The notes beneath the pieces were generated by a model. That model was not told where the DNA came from. It saw only the letters and a list, made by a program, of their open reading frames with translations, and made no database searches. A program made the position numbers and the translations under genes. This document shows, in pieces, positions 37,030 to 45,249 of a DNA stretch of 64,000 nucleotides. Origin of the DNA: Novosphingobium aquimarinum (GTDB lineage Bacteria; Pseudomonadota; Alphaproteobacteria; Sphingomonadales; Sphingomonadaceae); the NCBI RefSeq assembly GCF_009746585.1, contig NZ_WRPO01000019.1:1-64000 (forward strand). The letters run 5' to 3'. Each line of letters begins with the position of its first letter. Position 1 is the stretch's first letter.

Positions 37030-37980
37030 ATGAGAAAGCGACTTCTGGCCGGCCTCGCCGTGAGCGCATTGTGCCTGACGTCATGCGGCGGCGACGACGA
37101 TTCGGATCCGACGCCCACCCCGACGCCGACTCCCACTTCCAGTCCGACGCCCACGCCGACTCCCACTCCGACGCCGACGACGCCGGCTTCGGAGGCGAAT
37201 CTGGCCGGATTGCAGATCCTTGCGAGCCTTCCCGCTTTGCTCAACTGCGGCGGGACTCCGGTGCGCAACGCGCAAGGCCAGGTTTCGGGCGTGACCGATA
37301 TCACCGGATCGCAGATCAACTCGGGTATCTTCACGTATGCGGCCGAGAACAAGTTCTCGACCAGGATCAACAATGCGGAGGGCCCGACGTTCGACGCCGC
37401 CGAACTGACCGACGCCTTTCCCGAAGCCCTGACCTGGATCAGCGCGGAGCCCGCGCAGCTCCAGTTCGTCAAGACGGCGCGGTTTCCCGCAGAGGACGTG
37501 ACGCTGGGAACGTACGTCAACAACAATTCGGTGTGCTTCTTCGGAGCAGGGCTCTCGCCGAGCGGGATCCCGACGACCGGCACGAAGACCTATCCCGCAC
37601 TGGCCGACGGGCTCGTCAGCGACGGCTCGGTGCGGCGCTTGTTCCTCGTCAGCACCGGAACCGTTGCGCTCAACGCCGGCGACAAGAAGGCCACTGTCAC
37701 GATGTCCTTCAAGGCGCTGACCGATCCCGAGGCCAAGGGCCCCTTCATCGATATTTCGGGGCGGACGACGTCGGCCGAAATCACCAGCGCGACCGCGACT
37801 CTCGAGGTCAGCGGTGCCTCGCTGAAGACCGGCACGTTCACCGGGACCAACGGCTATACCGGGACGATCTACGGTTCGTTCGTCGGGACCAGCGGCATCA
37901 TCCTGCCGTTCAGATTGTCGAAGTCGACGGGCGAAGTGATCTACGGCGTGATTGCCGCGGACAGCACGCTCGGCGGCTAG
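37030..37980 (+). CDS. Lipoprotein with Thr-Pro linker, unknown function
   Basis: A 316-residue lipoprotein: the lipobox is LTSC (Cys19) followed by GGDDDSD and a Thr-Pro repeat (DNA 37108-37192) that acts as a stalk. The remaining about 265 residues are beta-rich, with GTFTGTNGYTGTIYGSFVGTSG near the C-terminus, like the barrel of surface lipoproteins (transferrin-binding-like). The linker is a low-complexity tandem repeat of ACGCCC/ACTCCC-type codons. The family is not recognised. Confidence 0.75.
   Translation: MRKRLLAGLAVSALCLTSCGGDDDSDPTPTPTPTPTSSPTPTPTPTPTPTTPASEANLAGLQILASLPALLNCGGTPVRNAQGQVSGVTDITGSQINSGIFTYAAENKFSTRINNAEGPTFDAAELTDAFPEALTWISAEPAQLQFVKTARFPAEDVTLGTYVNNNSVCFFGAGLSPSGIPTTGTKTYPALADGLVSDGSVRRLFLVSTGTVALNAGDKKATVTMSFKALTDPEAKGPFIDISGRTTSAEITSATATLEVSGASLKTGTFTGTNGYTGTIYGSFVGTSGIILPFRLSKSTGEVIYGVIAADSTLGG
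37108..37192 (+). repeat. Short tandem Thr-Pro codon repeat
   Basis: The DNA encodes alternating Thr and Pro codons with several exact hexanucleotide repeats. It lies within the lipoprotein gene and may vary in copy number by slippage. Confidence 0.8.
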
Positions 37981-37986
37981 GCCTTC

Positions 37987-38017
37987 GCAAGCGGCACCGG
38001 CAGCCGGTGCCGCTTGC
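37987..38017. terminator. Bidirectional terminator between lipoprotein and fliA
   Basis: A perfect 15-bp stem GCAAGCGGCACCGGC with its complement, separated by one base, so the pairing loop is drawn from the stem ends. It lies 6 bp after the lipoprotein stop and just before the convergent fliA end. No T-run follows on either side. Confidence 0.65.
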
Positions 38018-38019
38018 CT

Positions 38020-38763
38020 TCACAGGATATCGGCGACGCCATCCAGCGCTTCTCGCAGCTTGGCGAGGGCTTGCGCCTTCAATTGATGGACACGCGGGAT
38101 GCTCACCGAGAGCACTTGTGCGATCTCGGACAAGTTCAGCTCCTCGACGAAATAGAGCTGGACCACCATCTGCAGCCGCTCCGGCAAGTCGGCGATCGCG
38201 GCCACCACGGCGCCGCGCGTCTCTTCGTTCACGAGCAGGGCGAGACTGTCGGGCGTTTCCGCCGCGAAGGCGGCGTCGTGATCGGAATAGACCTCGTCGA
38301 TCGAATCGAAGCGCAGCGGTTCGGCCGCATCGCGCAGCGAAGCGAGGTCGGGCGCGCTGATGCCGAGCGCCGCGGCCAGTTCGCCGGGTTCCGGGTCGCG
38401 GCCCAGCAGCCCACGCAGCCGGGTTTCCTCTTCGCGCAGATGGCGGCGCTTCTCGACCGCCCCGCGCGACATCGGCACGTGGCGACGCAGTAAGTCCACC
38501 ATCGCCCCGCGCACGCGCATCTTGGCATAGGCGGCAAACCCGTCCTCGCCGGGGCCAGCGTGCTTCTGGGCGCACTCGGTCAGTGCCACGAGCCCGGCCT
38601 GCATCAGATCCTCGATCTCGATACCGGGGCGGCCGCCACCGTTGATGTGCCAGGCAAGCCGACGGACCATCGGCAGGAAGCGCTGGACGCGATCCCCTAC
38701 GGCGCCTTGATAGGCCCCGGTGATGGCGCGGGCGCGGGCGAACTGGGCGGAATCATGTTTCAT
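38020..38763 (-). CDS. fliA: Flagellar sigma factor FliA (sigma-28)
   Basis: The 247-residue sigma-70-family factor has region 2 (QRFLPMVRRLAWHI, then EDLMQAGLVAL and FAAYAKMRVRGAMVDLLRR), region 3, and region 4 with the helix-turn-helix (LNLSEIAQVLSVSIPRVHQLKAQAL). It directs late flagellar promoters and is held by FlgM, whose gene is about 3.5 kb away. Its ATG overlaps the stop of flhA (ATGA), so it is made from the SLT-flhA-fliA transcript, which has a sigma-54 promoter at 41826-41840. Confidence 0.95.
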   Translation of the reverse strand: MKHDSAQFARARAITGAYQGAVGDRVQRFLPMVRRLAWHINGGGRPGIEIEDLMQAGLVALTECAQKHAGPGEDGFAAYAKMRVRGAMVDLLRRHVPMSRGAVEKRRHLREEETRLRGLLGRDPEPGELAAALGISAPDLASLRDAAEPLRFDSIDEVYSDHDAAFAAETPDSLALLVNEETRGAVVAAIADLPERLQMVVQLYFVEELNLSEIAQVLSVSIPRVHQLKAQALAKLREALDGVADIL

Positions 38764-40889
38764 GCGGCCATGCTTTCGGCTGATTCATCCATGTCGGGGG
38801 CAGGCAAGCCCGGGGCGGAGTTCTGGGGGACGACCGAGCCGATCACGTCGATGACCTCGATCGGCTGGGAGGCGGGCAGTTCGGCGATCGACAGCACGAG
38901 GCACGTCGGCACCCGGAGACGCAGCAGGGCCGCGAGCGCGCGGCGCGCCCGGGGCTGGACCACCAGCGCGAGCGGGATCGCGCCTTGGCCGCGGGCCTCG
39001 GTCAGTTCGGAAACACGTTCGCCGATCATTCGCGCGAGGTCCGGCTCGATCACCGGCTGCCCTGTCACCGGATCGTGCATGCCCTGCACGATCGCGTTTT
39101 CCAGCCCGGCATCGAGCGTGAGGACGGGCAGGCGCTCGTGCGGCGGACAGACGCGTCCGACGATCAGCGAGCCGAGATCGGCGCGCAGCAGCTCGACCAG
39201 GCGCTCGTGCTCGACCGTCTGCTGGACCGCGCGGCTGAGGCTGGCGAGGATCGGCAGTGGGTGCGCGATCGGGATACCGTCCTCGAGCAGCGCGCGCAGC
39301 AGGCGGGTGAGTGCGGCCAGCGACAGCGGCTGCGGGTGAACGGTTTCGACCAGGCCAGCGGAGTTTTCCTTGACCCCTTCGAGCAGCGCCTTGACTTCGT
39401 CCGGGCCAAGCAGGTCCTGCGGGCGTTCGCCGAGCAACTGGTTGAGGTGTGTGGCGACGACGGTGCTGGCATCGACGGTCAGGAAGCCGTCGGCAATGGC
39501 ATGGTCGCGCGCGCTGGGTTCGATCCACAATGCCGGGCAGCCGAAGCTGGGATCGCGCGTCGCTTCGCCACGCAGCGAATGGTTCGAGCGCGCCTCGCCC
39601 GCGTCGATCGCGAGGATCTTGTCGGCGCGCACGCTGGCGTTGCCGAGCACCACGCCGCCAAGCAGGATGCGGTATTCGCCGGGCGGCAGGTCGAGCGCGT
39701 CGCGCACCCGGAACTGCGGGACGACGAAGCCGAAGGTCTGGCTGAGCTGCTTGCGCACGCCGGTGATGCGCGTGACGAGCGGCGCGCCGCGGCGTTCGTC
39801 GACCAACGGCACTAGGCCGTAGCCCAGCTCGATAGTGACGAGGGTATGGTCCGAAACATCGGCCAGCGCGATCCGCGAGGGATCGGGCGCGGGCGGTGCT
39901 TCCTCGATCACTTCGATCGGCTTGGCGGCGCGCTTGCGCAAGGTATTCCAGAGCCAACCGGCAAGACCGGCAGCGGGTAGGAAGATCGTCTGCGGCATGG
40001 CCGGGATGCAGCCGATGGCGGCGAGCACGAAGGCCACCGGCAACCAGGTGCCCGGCGCAGCGAATTGTCCGCCGATCTGTCCGGCAAGGTCGCGGCTGTC
40101 GGAAACGCGGGTAACGATCGCGGCCGCCGCGATCGAGAGCAGCAACGACGGCACCTGCGCGACCAGCGCATCGCCGATGGCGAGCGTGACGTAGGCCTCG
40201 GCCGCGTCGCCCGCGCTCATCGAGTGGCTGATCATGCCCAGGCAGAAGCCGGCGATGATGTTGACGCCCAGGATCAGCAATGCGGCGATCGCGTCGCCCT
40301 TCACGAACTTGCTGGCACCATCCATCGAACCGTAGAAATCGGCCTCGGTCGCGACTTCGCGGCGCCTGGCCTTGGCTTCGTCGGCCGTGAGGAGGCCGGC
40401 GGCAAGATCGGCGTCGATCGCCATCTGTTTGCCGGGCAGGGCGTCGAGGGTGAAACGCGCCGAAACTTCGGACACGCGGCCCGCGCCCTTGGTGACGACG
40501 ACCATGTTGATGATCATCAGGATCAGGAAGACGAAGATGCCGACGGCGAAGTTGCCGCCGATGAGGAAGGCGCCGAAGGCCTCGATCACCTTGCCCGCGG
40601 CCGCCTCGCCTTCGTGACCGTGCACCAGCACGACGCGCGTCGAGGCGACGTTGAGTGCCAGGCGCAGCAAAGTCGCGAACAGCAGCACCGAAGGGAAGGA
40701 CGAAAAGTCGAGCGGCTTCTGTGCGTTCATCGCCGCCATCAGCACCGCGACCGACAGCGCGATGTTCATCACGAACGAGACGTCGAGCACGATCGCGGGG
40801 ACCGGCACGATCATCAGGCAGATGAGCACCAGAATGCCGGCGGGAAGCGCCAGCGACGAAGGGCTCTGAATGCGCGAGAGCAAGTTCAC
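38760..40889 (-). CDS. flhA: Flagellar export gate protein FlhA
   Basis: The 709-residue core of the flagellar type III export apparatus. The N-terminal half has eight helices, with the family-typical LRLALNVASTRVVL, GGNFAVGIFVFLILMIINMVVVTKG and KFVKGDAIAALLI segments. The C-terminal half is the cytosolic docking ring. The start is a GTG (40887-40889) that overlaps the TGA of the transglycosylase gene. Length is normal for FlhA. Confidence 0.97.
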   Translation of the reverse strand: MNLLSRIQSPSSLALPAGILVLICLMIVPVPAIVLDVSFVMNIALSVAVLMAAMNAQKPLDFSSFPSVLLFATLLRLALNVASTRVVLVHGHEGEAAAGKVIEAFGAFLIGGNFAVGIFVFLILMIINMVVVTKGAGRVSEVSARFTLDALPGKQMAIDADLAAGLLTADEAKARRREVATEADFYGSMDGASKFVKGDAIAALLILGVNIIAGFCLGMISHSMSAGDAAEAYVTLAIGDALVAQVPSLLLSIAAAAIVTRVSDSRDLAGQIGGQFAAPGTWLPVAFVLAAIGCIPAMPQTIFLPAAGLAGWLWNTLRKRAAKPIEVIEEAPPAPDPSRIALADVSDHTLVTIELGYGLVPLVDERRGAPLVTRITGVRKQLSQTFGFVVPQFRVRDALDLPPGEYRILLGGVVLGNASVRADKILAIDAGEARSNHSLRGEATRDPSFGCPALWIEPSARDHAIADGFLTVDASTVVATHLNQLLGERPQDLLGPDEVKALLEGVKENSAGLVETVHPQPLSLAALTRLLRALLEDGIPIAHPLPILASLSRAVQQTVEHERLVELLRADLGSLIVGRVCPPHERLPVLTLDAGLENAIVQGMHDPVTGQPVIEPDLARMIGERVSELTEARGQGAIPLALVVQPRARRALAALLRLRVPTCLVLSIAELPASQPIEVIDVIGSVVPQNSAPGLPAPDMDESAESMAA

Positions 40890-41785
40890 AGCCCGAACCT
40901 CGCCAGCTTGCTATAGGCATTGCGCACGTTGGCGGGGGTGCCTTCGCTGGCGGCGCCGCCGAACGACGACGCGAGCGTGTCGGCCATCGATGCCGTCCGG
41001 ACTTGCGGGGTCGCCGGCAGGCTTGCATGATATTCTCGCGCGATCTCCCCGCCCCATTCCGGAGCCTGCTGAGTTTGCGCGCGCGCCTGCATCGCTGCGA
41101 AATTCGGCATGTTGTAATCGCCGCCGATGCTGGCCCACTGCGCGGCATCGCCGCCTTCCATGGCGCCGTCGACCTTGCCGCGGATCACCGACATCACTCC
41201 GGCAAGGCTGCGCGGGGTGTTGCCGGCATAAAAGATGGAGCGATTGGCGCGGGCGGCAGCGGGCATCAGCCCCGCCGCGCTCTGATCGGGATTGGCCGCA
41301 AGCGCGGTCAGGAAGCTGGTCGCGCCTTGCGCGCCGAGGAAATGGCCCAGGTAGAGTTCGGCGGAATCGGGTTCGCGGCCCAGCACCATCTGCAGCGCGC
41401 TGCGATTGTCGCCGGCCAGTTCGGCAGCCATCAGCGAGGAGGCATTGGGATCATAGCGCAGCGCCATGATCTGCGACGCCAGTGCGGGATTGGTGATCCG
41501 GCCACCCTGGATGGCATTGCCGGCCCAGCCGAGGCCGTGATCGGCGCCGTGGCGCTCGAGCGTTTCAAGCCAGGTTCCGCGGGTGAACTGATAAAGCCCC
41601 GCCGCACTCGAGGTGGGGGCATTGGCCGAAGGGTTGAGGCTGGATTCGATCTTGGCCTGTGCCAGCAGGTAATTGAAATCGACACCGGTCTTGCGGGAGG
41701 CATGCGCGATCGCGGCGCGGACGGGTGAGCCGCCGCCGTTCACTGCCCCCGAGGGTATCGTTCCTGTTGCCTGTGCCTCGCTCAC
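40886..41785 (-). CDS. Flagellar SLT-type lytic transglycosylase
   Basis: A 299-residue protein with a lytic transglycosylase domain in residues about 20-180: IAHASRKTGVDFNYLLAQAKIESSLNP (catalytic Glu in KIESS), SSAAGLYQFTRGTW and a GWAGNAI segment. It cuts peptidoglycan. Position in an operon with flhA and fliA, and the lack of a muramidase domain in the FlgJ of this locus, imply that it clears the wall for the rod. It starts with GTG (41785), GGGAG 8 bp upstream. No signal peptide is obvious, so it may be exported by the flagellar apparatus. Confidence 0.82.
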   Translation of the reverse strand: MSEAQATGTIPSGAVNGGGSPVRAAIAHASRKTGVDFNYLLAQAKIESSLNPSANAPTSSAAGLYQFTRGTWLETLERHGADHGLGWAGNAIQGGRITNPALASQIMALRYDPNASSLMAAELAGDNRSALQMVLGREPDSAELYLGHFLGAQGATSFLTALAANPDQSAAGLMPAAARANRSIFYAGNTPRSLAGVMSVIRGKVDGAMEGGDAAQWASIGGDYNMPNFAAMQARAQTQQAPEWGGEIAREYHASLPATPQVRTASMADTLASSFGGAASEGTPANVRNAYSKLARFGL

Positions 41786-41825
41786 GCGGGGGCTCCCGTT
41801 TGGTGTTTAGTCGGGAGCTACCTCA

Positions 41826-41840
41826 GCAAGGGGCGTGCCA
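41826..41840 (-). promoter_or_regulatory. Sigma-54 promoter of the SLT-flhA-fliA operon
   Basis: On the minus strand: TGGCACG, CCCC, TTGC, a perfect match to the -24/-12 consensus (TGGCACG-N4-TTGC). Transcription should begin near 41814, about 29 bp before the GTG start. A GCTCCCG/CGGGAGC inverted repeat (41792-41818) covers the ribosome site region, partly upstream of the expected start. Confidence 0.85.
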
Positions 41841-41910
41841 GTTTGTGCCGGTGGCGCGTTCAAAGGGGAAAAGGCGGCGTGCGGCGCGATGCCGTTCCGC
41901 CGCCCGCTTC

Positions 41911-42243
41911 TCAGGCGCGGACGCCGATCGAGGCAATGCGCGGGCCCGCCGAATAGAGCTGCTGCCCGCCGGTCAGCGAGTTCAAACGCGCGCTGACGTT
42001 GGCTGCAACGAGGTTGCGGACCTGGCGATTGATTTCGTTGAGGCGTCGGGCTGCATCGATCAGGCCCAGGCACTCTTCGTCGAGATCGTCGTTGGCCGCG
42101 ACGCCTAGCACGTTGCAGAGCATGTCCTTGTTGGTTGTCGCGGCAACGATGGCGTCGAGGTCGAGGCCGGCAAGCGCCTGCCGTTCGGCTTCGAGAACGG
42201 CAACCATCTGCCGCAGCGCGTCGCGCAGATCCTTGCGGCTCAT
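41911..42243 (-). CDS. flgN: FlgN-like flagellar export chaperone
   Basis: A 110-residue, largely helical protein with a heptad-rich N-terminus (LRQMVAVLEAERQALAGLDLDAIVAATTNKDML) as in FlgN, the chaperone of the hook-filament junction proteins FlgK and FlgL. It starts with an ATG that overlaps the TGA of flgM. Sequence similarity of FlgN proteins is low, so the call rests on position and pattern. Confidence 0.75.
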   Translation of the reverse strand: MSRKDLRDALRQMVAVLEAERQALAGLDLDAIVAATTNKDMLCNVLGVAANDDLDEECLGLIDAARRLNEINRQVRNLVAANVSARLNSLTGGQQLYSAGPRIASIGVRA

Positions 42244-42557
42244 GATTTGGGGCTCCTGAGCATCATGCCGGCGGCGATCATCGCATCGGCAATCTTGGCG
42301 GGGACGACGGGATAAGTTCCGGTTTCGACGGCTTTGCGGATCTTGGCGACCCGATCGACGTCGACGGGGGGCTGGCCGGGATCGAGCGCGGCCCCGGCTT
42401 CGACCGTAGCCCTGGCATCGACCGTCGCTGCCGCGACGGCGCTTTTCGGAGACGCGACCTCAGCCGCACGGGCCAGGCCCTGACCGTTTTCGGCGCGAGA
42501 CAGAGCAGTGCTGATCGCCCTGATCGCCTCCGTCCGTCCCACTTCGATTGGTGGCAT
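42240..42557 (-). CDS. flgM: Anti-sigma-28 factor FlgM
   Basis: A 105-residue protein. The C-terminal half (VDVDRVAKIRKAVETGTYPVVPAKIADAMI) is the FlgM sigma-28-binding helix pair; the N-terminal half is flexible and Ala-rich. It holds FliA inactive until it is exported after hook completion. It is the first gene of the flgM-flgN pair; the upstream 100 bp hold two CGGCA/TGCCG inverted repeats. Confidence 0.9.
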   Translation of the reverse strand: MPPIEVGRTEAIRAISTALSRAENGQGLARAAEVASPKSAVAAATVDARATVEAGAALDPGQPPVDVDRVAKIRKAVETGTYPVVPAKIADAMIAAGMMLRSPKS

Positions 42558-42624
42558 CTTGCCGCTCCTTGGTCCTTCTACACAGGGAAGAACGACGGTT
42601 GCGGCAGGTTTTTAAGTGGCGAGA

Positions 42625-42659
42625 CGGCAAATTTGTGCCGCGCGCACGGCAAATGCCGT
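42625..42659. promoter_or_regulatory. Two CGGCA/TGCCG inverted repeats upstream of flgM
   Basis: Site one, 42625-42640: CGGCA-AATTTG-TGCCG. Site two, 42646-42659: ACGGCA-AA-TGCCGT. The first has the same N6 spacing as sites before flgB and fliC. They are proposed targets of the sigma-54 activator encoded at 56812; some overlap the end of flgA. Confidence 0.6.
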
Positions 42660-43141
42660 CAGGGCAGCGGCAACGCCACGAGTCCGGGGCGGACGATCTG
42701 CGCGCGCATGGCATCGGCACTCGCGCGAGGAGCAGAGGCGAGGCGTACGCGAATCCATTCCCCCACCGCGCCGCTCTCCATGGCCTCTCCGGGTTGAGAA
42801 ACCGTGAAGCCGTCACCACGAATTGCGACGGCAATGGCATCGCCGCGATTGACGGCGGGGGCCGCCGCGCGGCCGAGGGAGTCCTGCTGAACCGGCACGA
42901 ACAAGCGCCAGCCGCCCGCATCCGGGCACTGTACCACTACGCTTTCGCGCCGTGTGGTGCGCCACGAGAGGGACAGCGGATTGACGCAAGGCTGCAACCG
43001 CAGCCGCTTGTCGACGGGAACGGTCGCACCGCCCACCGTGCCCATCGGCGAGCCGGTGAAGTCCGCGACCGCGCGATCGATGGCATTGAGATCGGCGAAG
43101 GGCGTGGTCGCGGCAAGGGCCAGTGCGGCTGCGAGGCTCAT
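42659..43141 (-). CDS. flgA: P-ring assembly chaperone FlgA
   Basis: A 160-residue periplasmic protein with an N-terminal leader (MSLAAALALAATTPFA) and the SAF-like domain of FlgA: VPVDKRLRLQPC in the middle and a C-terminal part ending ARPSADAM-like LVALPL. It aids polymerisation of FlgI into the P ring. Two cysteines could form a disulfide. Its ATG overlaps the TGA of the upstream ExbD-like gene (ATGA), so it is the last member of a three-gene unit. Confidence 0.85.
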   Translation of the reverse strand: MSLAAALALAATTPFADLNAIDRAVADFTGSPMGTVGGATVPVDKRLRLQPCVNPLSLSWRTTRRESVVVQCPDAGGWRLFVPVQQDSLGRAAAPAVNRGDAIAVAIRGDGFTVSQPGEAMESGAVGEWIRVRLASAPRASADAMRAQIVRPGLVALPLP

Positions 43142-43605
43142 GGTCGTTCCTTAAGGTCAGCGTTCGCCCTTACCTTAAGCAAACTATGTGCCACTTGCGG
43201 CGGAGCATCGTAGGCCAATGCCGCTTGGAGTGGTCCGTTCCCCGGCTCGATCACGATCCGCGCGGATATGCCCGCTTCCCCGGCCTCCGCGACGAGACGC
43301 GACGCTTCGGCGATCGCCTGGGCCTGACCTCCTGGCGCATATTGCGCGGTGACGGTCACTAGCTGGCGCGGATCGGCCGACTGCGCCGCCAGCCAGTCAC
43401 CCAGCCGCGGTGCGCCGGGGCCGGCGATCCAGATGGCGAGGGGGTGCGACCGCTCGGAGGCCTGAACGACGTCGCTGGTCGGGGAAGGGGGCAGGGCAGG
43501 CGGCGCTGCGGGACGCTTCGCCAGCACGGCGGCGGTCACCATGAACAGGATCAGCGAGAGATCGGCGAGCATGGCCTGCCAGCCGGTTCCCGCACGCGCG
43601 ATCAT
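43138..43605 (-). CDS. ExbD/MotB-like single-helix membrane protein
   Basis: A 155-residue protein with one N-terminal helix, MLADLSLILFMVTAAVLAK, that holds an Asp (residue 15) at the place where ExbD, TolR and MotB carry the proton-binding Asp. A Pro-rich linker and a small periplasmic domain follow. It has no OmpA peptidoglycan-binding domain, unlike the canonical MotB at 53348. It overlaps the MotA/ExbB-like gene upstream and flgA downstream (ATGA both), so the three are translated together. Role unknown. Confidence 0.65.
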   Translation of the reverse strand: MIARAGTGWQAMLADLSLILFMVTAAVLAKRPAAPPALPPSPTSDVVQASERSHPLAIWIAGPGAPRLGDWLAAQSADPRQLVTVTAQYAPGGQAQAIAEASRLVAEAGEAGISARIVIEPGNGPLQAALAYDAPPQVAHSLLKVRANADLKERP

Positions 43606-44255
43606 GCTGCGGTCCGCCGGACCGGATTGCGCGCGCCCGGGATTTCATCCATCAGTTCGGCTTCGAGCCAGTCGACCAACTGCTGCCGCTCGCGCTCTTC
43701 GGCTTGCGCGGCACGCTCGACCACCCGGGCGAGCGGCGCGAAGAACAGATTGCCGAGCAGCAAGCCATAGAGAGTCGTCAGCACGGCCATGCCGATCGCA
43801 CCGGTCAGATCGGGGATCGCGCCATCGACGCGCAGCTGGCTGAGCGAGATCAGGGTTCCTGCCAAGCCGAAGACCGGCGCCAGCTCGGCGGCTTGCGCAA
43901 GCGCCTGGACGGCGCGCTGGCTCGCTTCGCTGCGTAGCGCGCGATGGCGCGCGTGAGCAGCATGGAGCGCGTCGATCCGGCGCGTCTCGATGATCGCATC
44001 GGTCAGATCGTCGAATTCGCTGTCGCCGAAATGATGGGGCGCGGCGCGTACCAGGCCGTCCTGCTGGATCTCGCGGACCTGGATCGCGAGTTCGGCCTTG
44101 GCATGGCGCGCATCGAACTTGTTGCGGGTCAGGGCGGCAAGGGCGCTTAGCGCGGCGCGCACGTCGCCAACCCCGCAACGCAGGAACGTCGCGAGGAGGG
44201 TGCCGCCCACCACGATGGCGGCCGAGGCCGGGTCGATAAGTTGCGCGGGATTCAT
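43602..44255 (-). CDS. MotA/TolQ/ExbB-family proton channel-like protein
   Basis: A 217-residue protein with three predicted helices: PASAAIVVGGTLLATFL, QAAELAPVFGLAGTLISLSQL and GMAVLTTLYGLLLGNLFFAPLARVVE. The first matches the second helix of MotA-type proteins, so the first MotA helix is absent. It is the first gene of a unit with an ExbD-like gene and flgA, divergent from flgB. The GLAGTLI and TTLYGLLLGN segments are the ion-channel signatures. An accessory energising complex is inferred, not proven. Confidence 0.75.
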   Translation of the reverse strand: MNPAQLIDPASAAIVVGGTLLATFLRCGVGDVRAALSALAALTRNKFDARHAKAELAIQVREIQQDGLVRAAPHHFGDSEFDDLTDAIIETRRIDALHAAHARHRALRSEASQRAVQALAQAAELAPVFGLAGTLISLSQLRVDGAIPDLTGAIGMAVLTTLYGLLLGNLFFAPLARVVERAAQAEERERQQLVDWLEAELMDEIPGARNPVRRTAA

Positions 44256-44349
44256 GGCCGCGAGTTTCTCCGAGAAATGATGCGCATTCTGAATCGGAGA
44301 ACGGCATGCGCGCGGCCGTTTCAGCAGGGGGACGACATTTGCCGGTTTT

Positions 44350-44365
44350 CGGCAAAGGCTTGCCG
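44350..44365. promoter_or_regulatory. CGGCA-N6-TGCCG site upstream of flgB
   Basis: The sequence CGGCA-AAGGCT-TGCCG lies between flgB and the divergent MotA-like gene, about 45 bp before the sigma-54 -24 element. A TTTGCCG copy just to the left (44338-44344) makes an extra inverted pair with it. It has the same geometry as sites near flgM and fliC; proposed enhancer for the sigma-54 activator. Confidence 0.65.
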
Positions 44366-44408
44366 CCCGGCCATGCCGCGCGCTGCCCGAACCCCCTGCT
44401 TACGTATT

Positions 44409-44423
44409 TGGCACGTGAATTGC
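44409..44423 (+). promoter_or_regulatory. Sigma-54 promoter of the flgB operon
   Basis: TGGCACG, TGAA, TTGC: an exact consensus match. Expected start near 44436, about 56 bp before the flgB ATG. It should drive flgB to flgL and possibly motAB. Confidence 0.9.
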
Positions 44424-44491
44424 TTCATGGTTCCGCGAGAACCCACTGCGCCTCTGTCCGGCGCGTCCAAACCAAGTGGAAAAGGTGGATC

Positions 44492-44839
44492 ATGAGTGAC
44501 GGCCTATTCGGAATACACGGCAAAGCGCTGGAGCTGCGGTCGCAGCGCATGGGCGTGCTCGCGTCGAACATCGCCAACGCCGCGACCCCCGGATACAAGG
44601 CGAAGGACATCGATTTCAGCGCAGCCCTGCGCGCCAGCGAAAGCGGTGCCGGGGTCGAGGATGCCGCCGCGCGCTCGGTGCTGTACCGCGTGCCGGTGAT
44701 GCCCTCGCTCGACGGCAACACCGTCGAACTGCAGAACGAACAGCTCGCCTTCTCCGAGAACGCGGTCGGTTACGCGGCCACGCTCGATTTCATTCGCGGC
44801 CGCGTCGACACGCTGACGCGCGCGATCAAGGGAGAGTGA
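44492..44839 (+). CDS. flgB: Flagellar proximal rod protein FlgB
   Basis: The 115-residue rod protein has the N-terminal VLASNIANAATPGYKAKDIDF, shared by the rod and hook family, and the C-terminal helix typical of FlgB. The ATG at 44492 has AAGGTGG upstream. It is the first gene after the sigma-54 promoter and overlaps flgC by four bases. Confidence 0.95.
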   Translation: MSDGLFGIHGKALELRSQRMGVLASNIANAATPGYKAKDIDFSAALRASESGAGVEDAAARSVLYRVPVMPSLDGNTVELQNEQLAFSENAVGYAATLDFIRGRVDTLTRAIKGE

Positions 44840-45249
44840 CGGTGGCCGGCAGTCCCTACACGATCTTCGACATCGCGCAGCGCGGCATGTCCGCGCAACT
44901 CGTGCGAATGAACGCCGCCGCGTCCAACCTCGCCAACGCGGGCACGGTGTCGGGCAGCGAGGCCGAAACCTACCGCCCGATCCGTGCGGTCTTCGCCGAA
45001 GACCTCGATCAGGCTTCGGGCATGGCGACCGTTTCGGTTCAGCAAGTCGTGCGCGAAGACGCCAAGGCGATCCGCTCGCACAATCCCGACCACCCGCTGG
45101 CCGATGCCAATGGCGACGTCTGGCAGACGCCGGTCGATGAGAACTCCGAGATGATCGAAATGCTCGAATCCTCGCGTCAGTACCAGAACCTGGTCGAGGC
45201 GCTTTCCACCGCCAAGCAGCTCATGCTCGATACGATGAGGCTCAAATGA
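44836..45249 (+). CDS. flgC: Flagellar rod protein FlgC
   Basis: A 137-residue rod protein with NAAASNLANAGT at the start and the family C-terminus MIEMLESSRQYQNLVEALSTAKQLMLDTMRL. It begins with a GTG overlapping the flgB stop (GTGA), and ends in ATGA overlap with flgD. Confidence 0.95.
   Translation: MTVAGSPYTIFDIAQRGMSAQLVRMNAAASNLANAGTVSGSEAETYRPIRAVFAEDLDQASGMATVSVQQVVREDAKAIRSHNPDHPLADANGDVWQTPVDENSEMIEMLESSRQYQNLVEALSTAKQLMLDTMRLK

Noticed and set aside
41792..41818. Inverted repeat GCTCCCG/CGGGAGC over the SLT gene ribosome site, as an RNA thermometer-like switch
   Set aside because: The expected sigma-54 start near 41814 would leave most of one arm out of the transcript.
42626..42640. 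Possible sigma-54 promoter of flgM (GGCACAAATTTGC)
   Set aside because: Same wrong spacing of nine bases; it is part of an inverted repeat.
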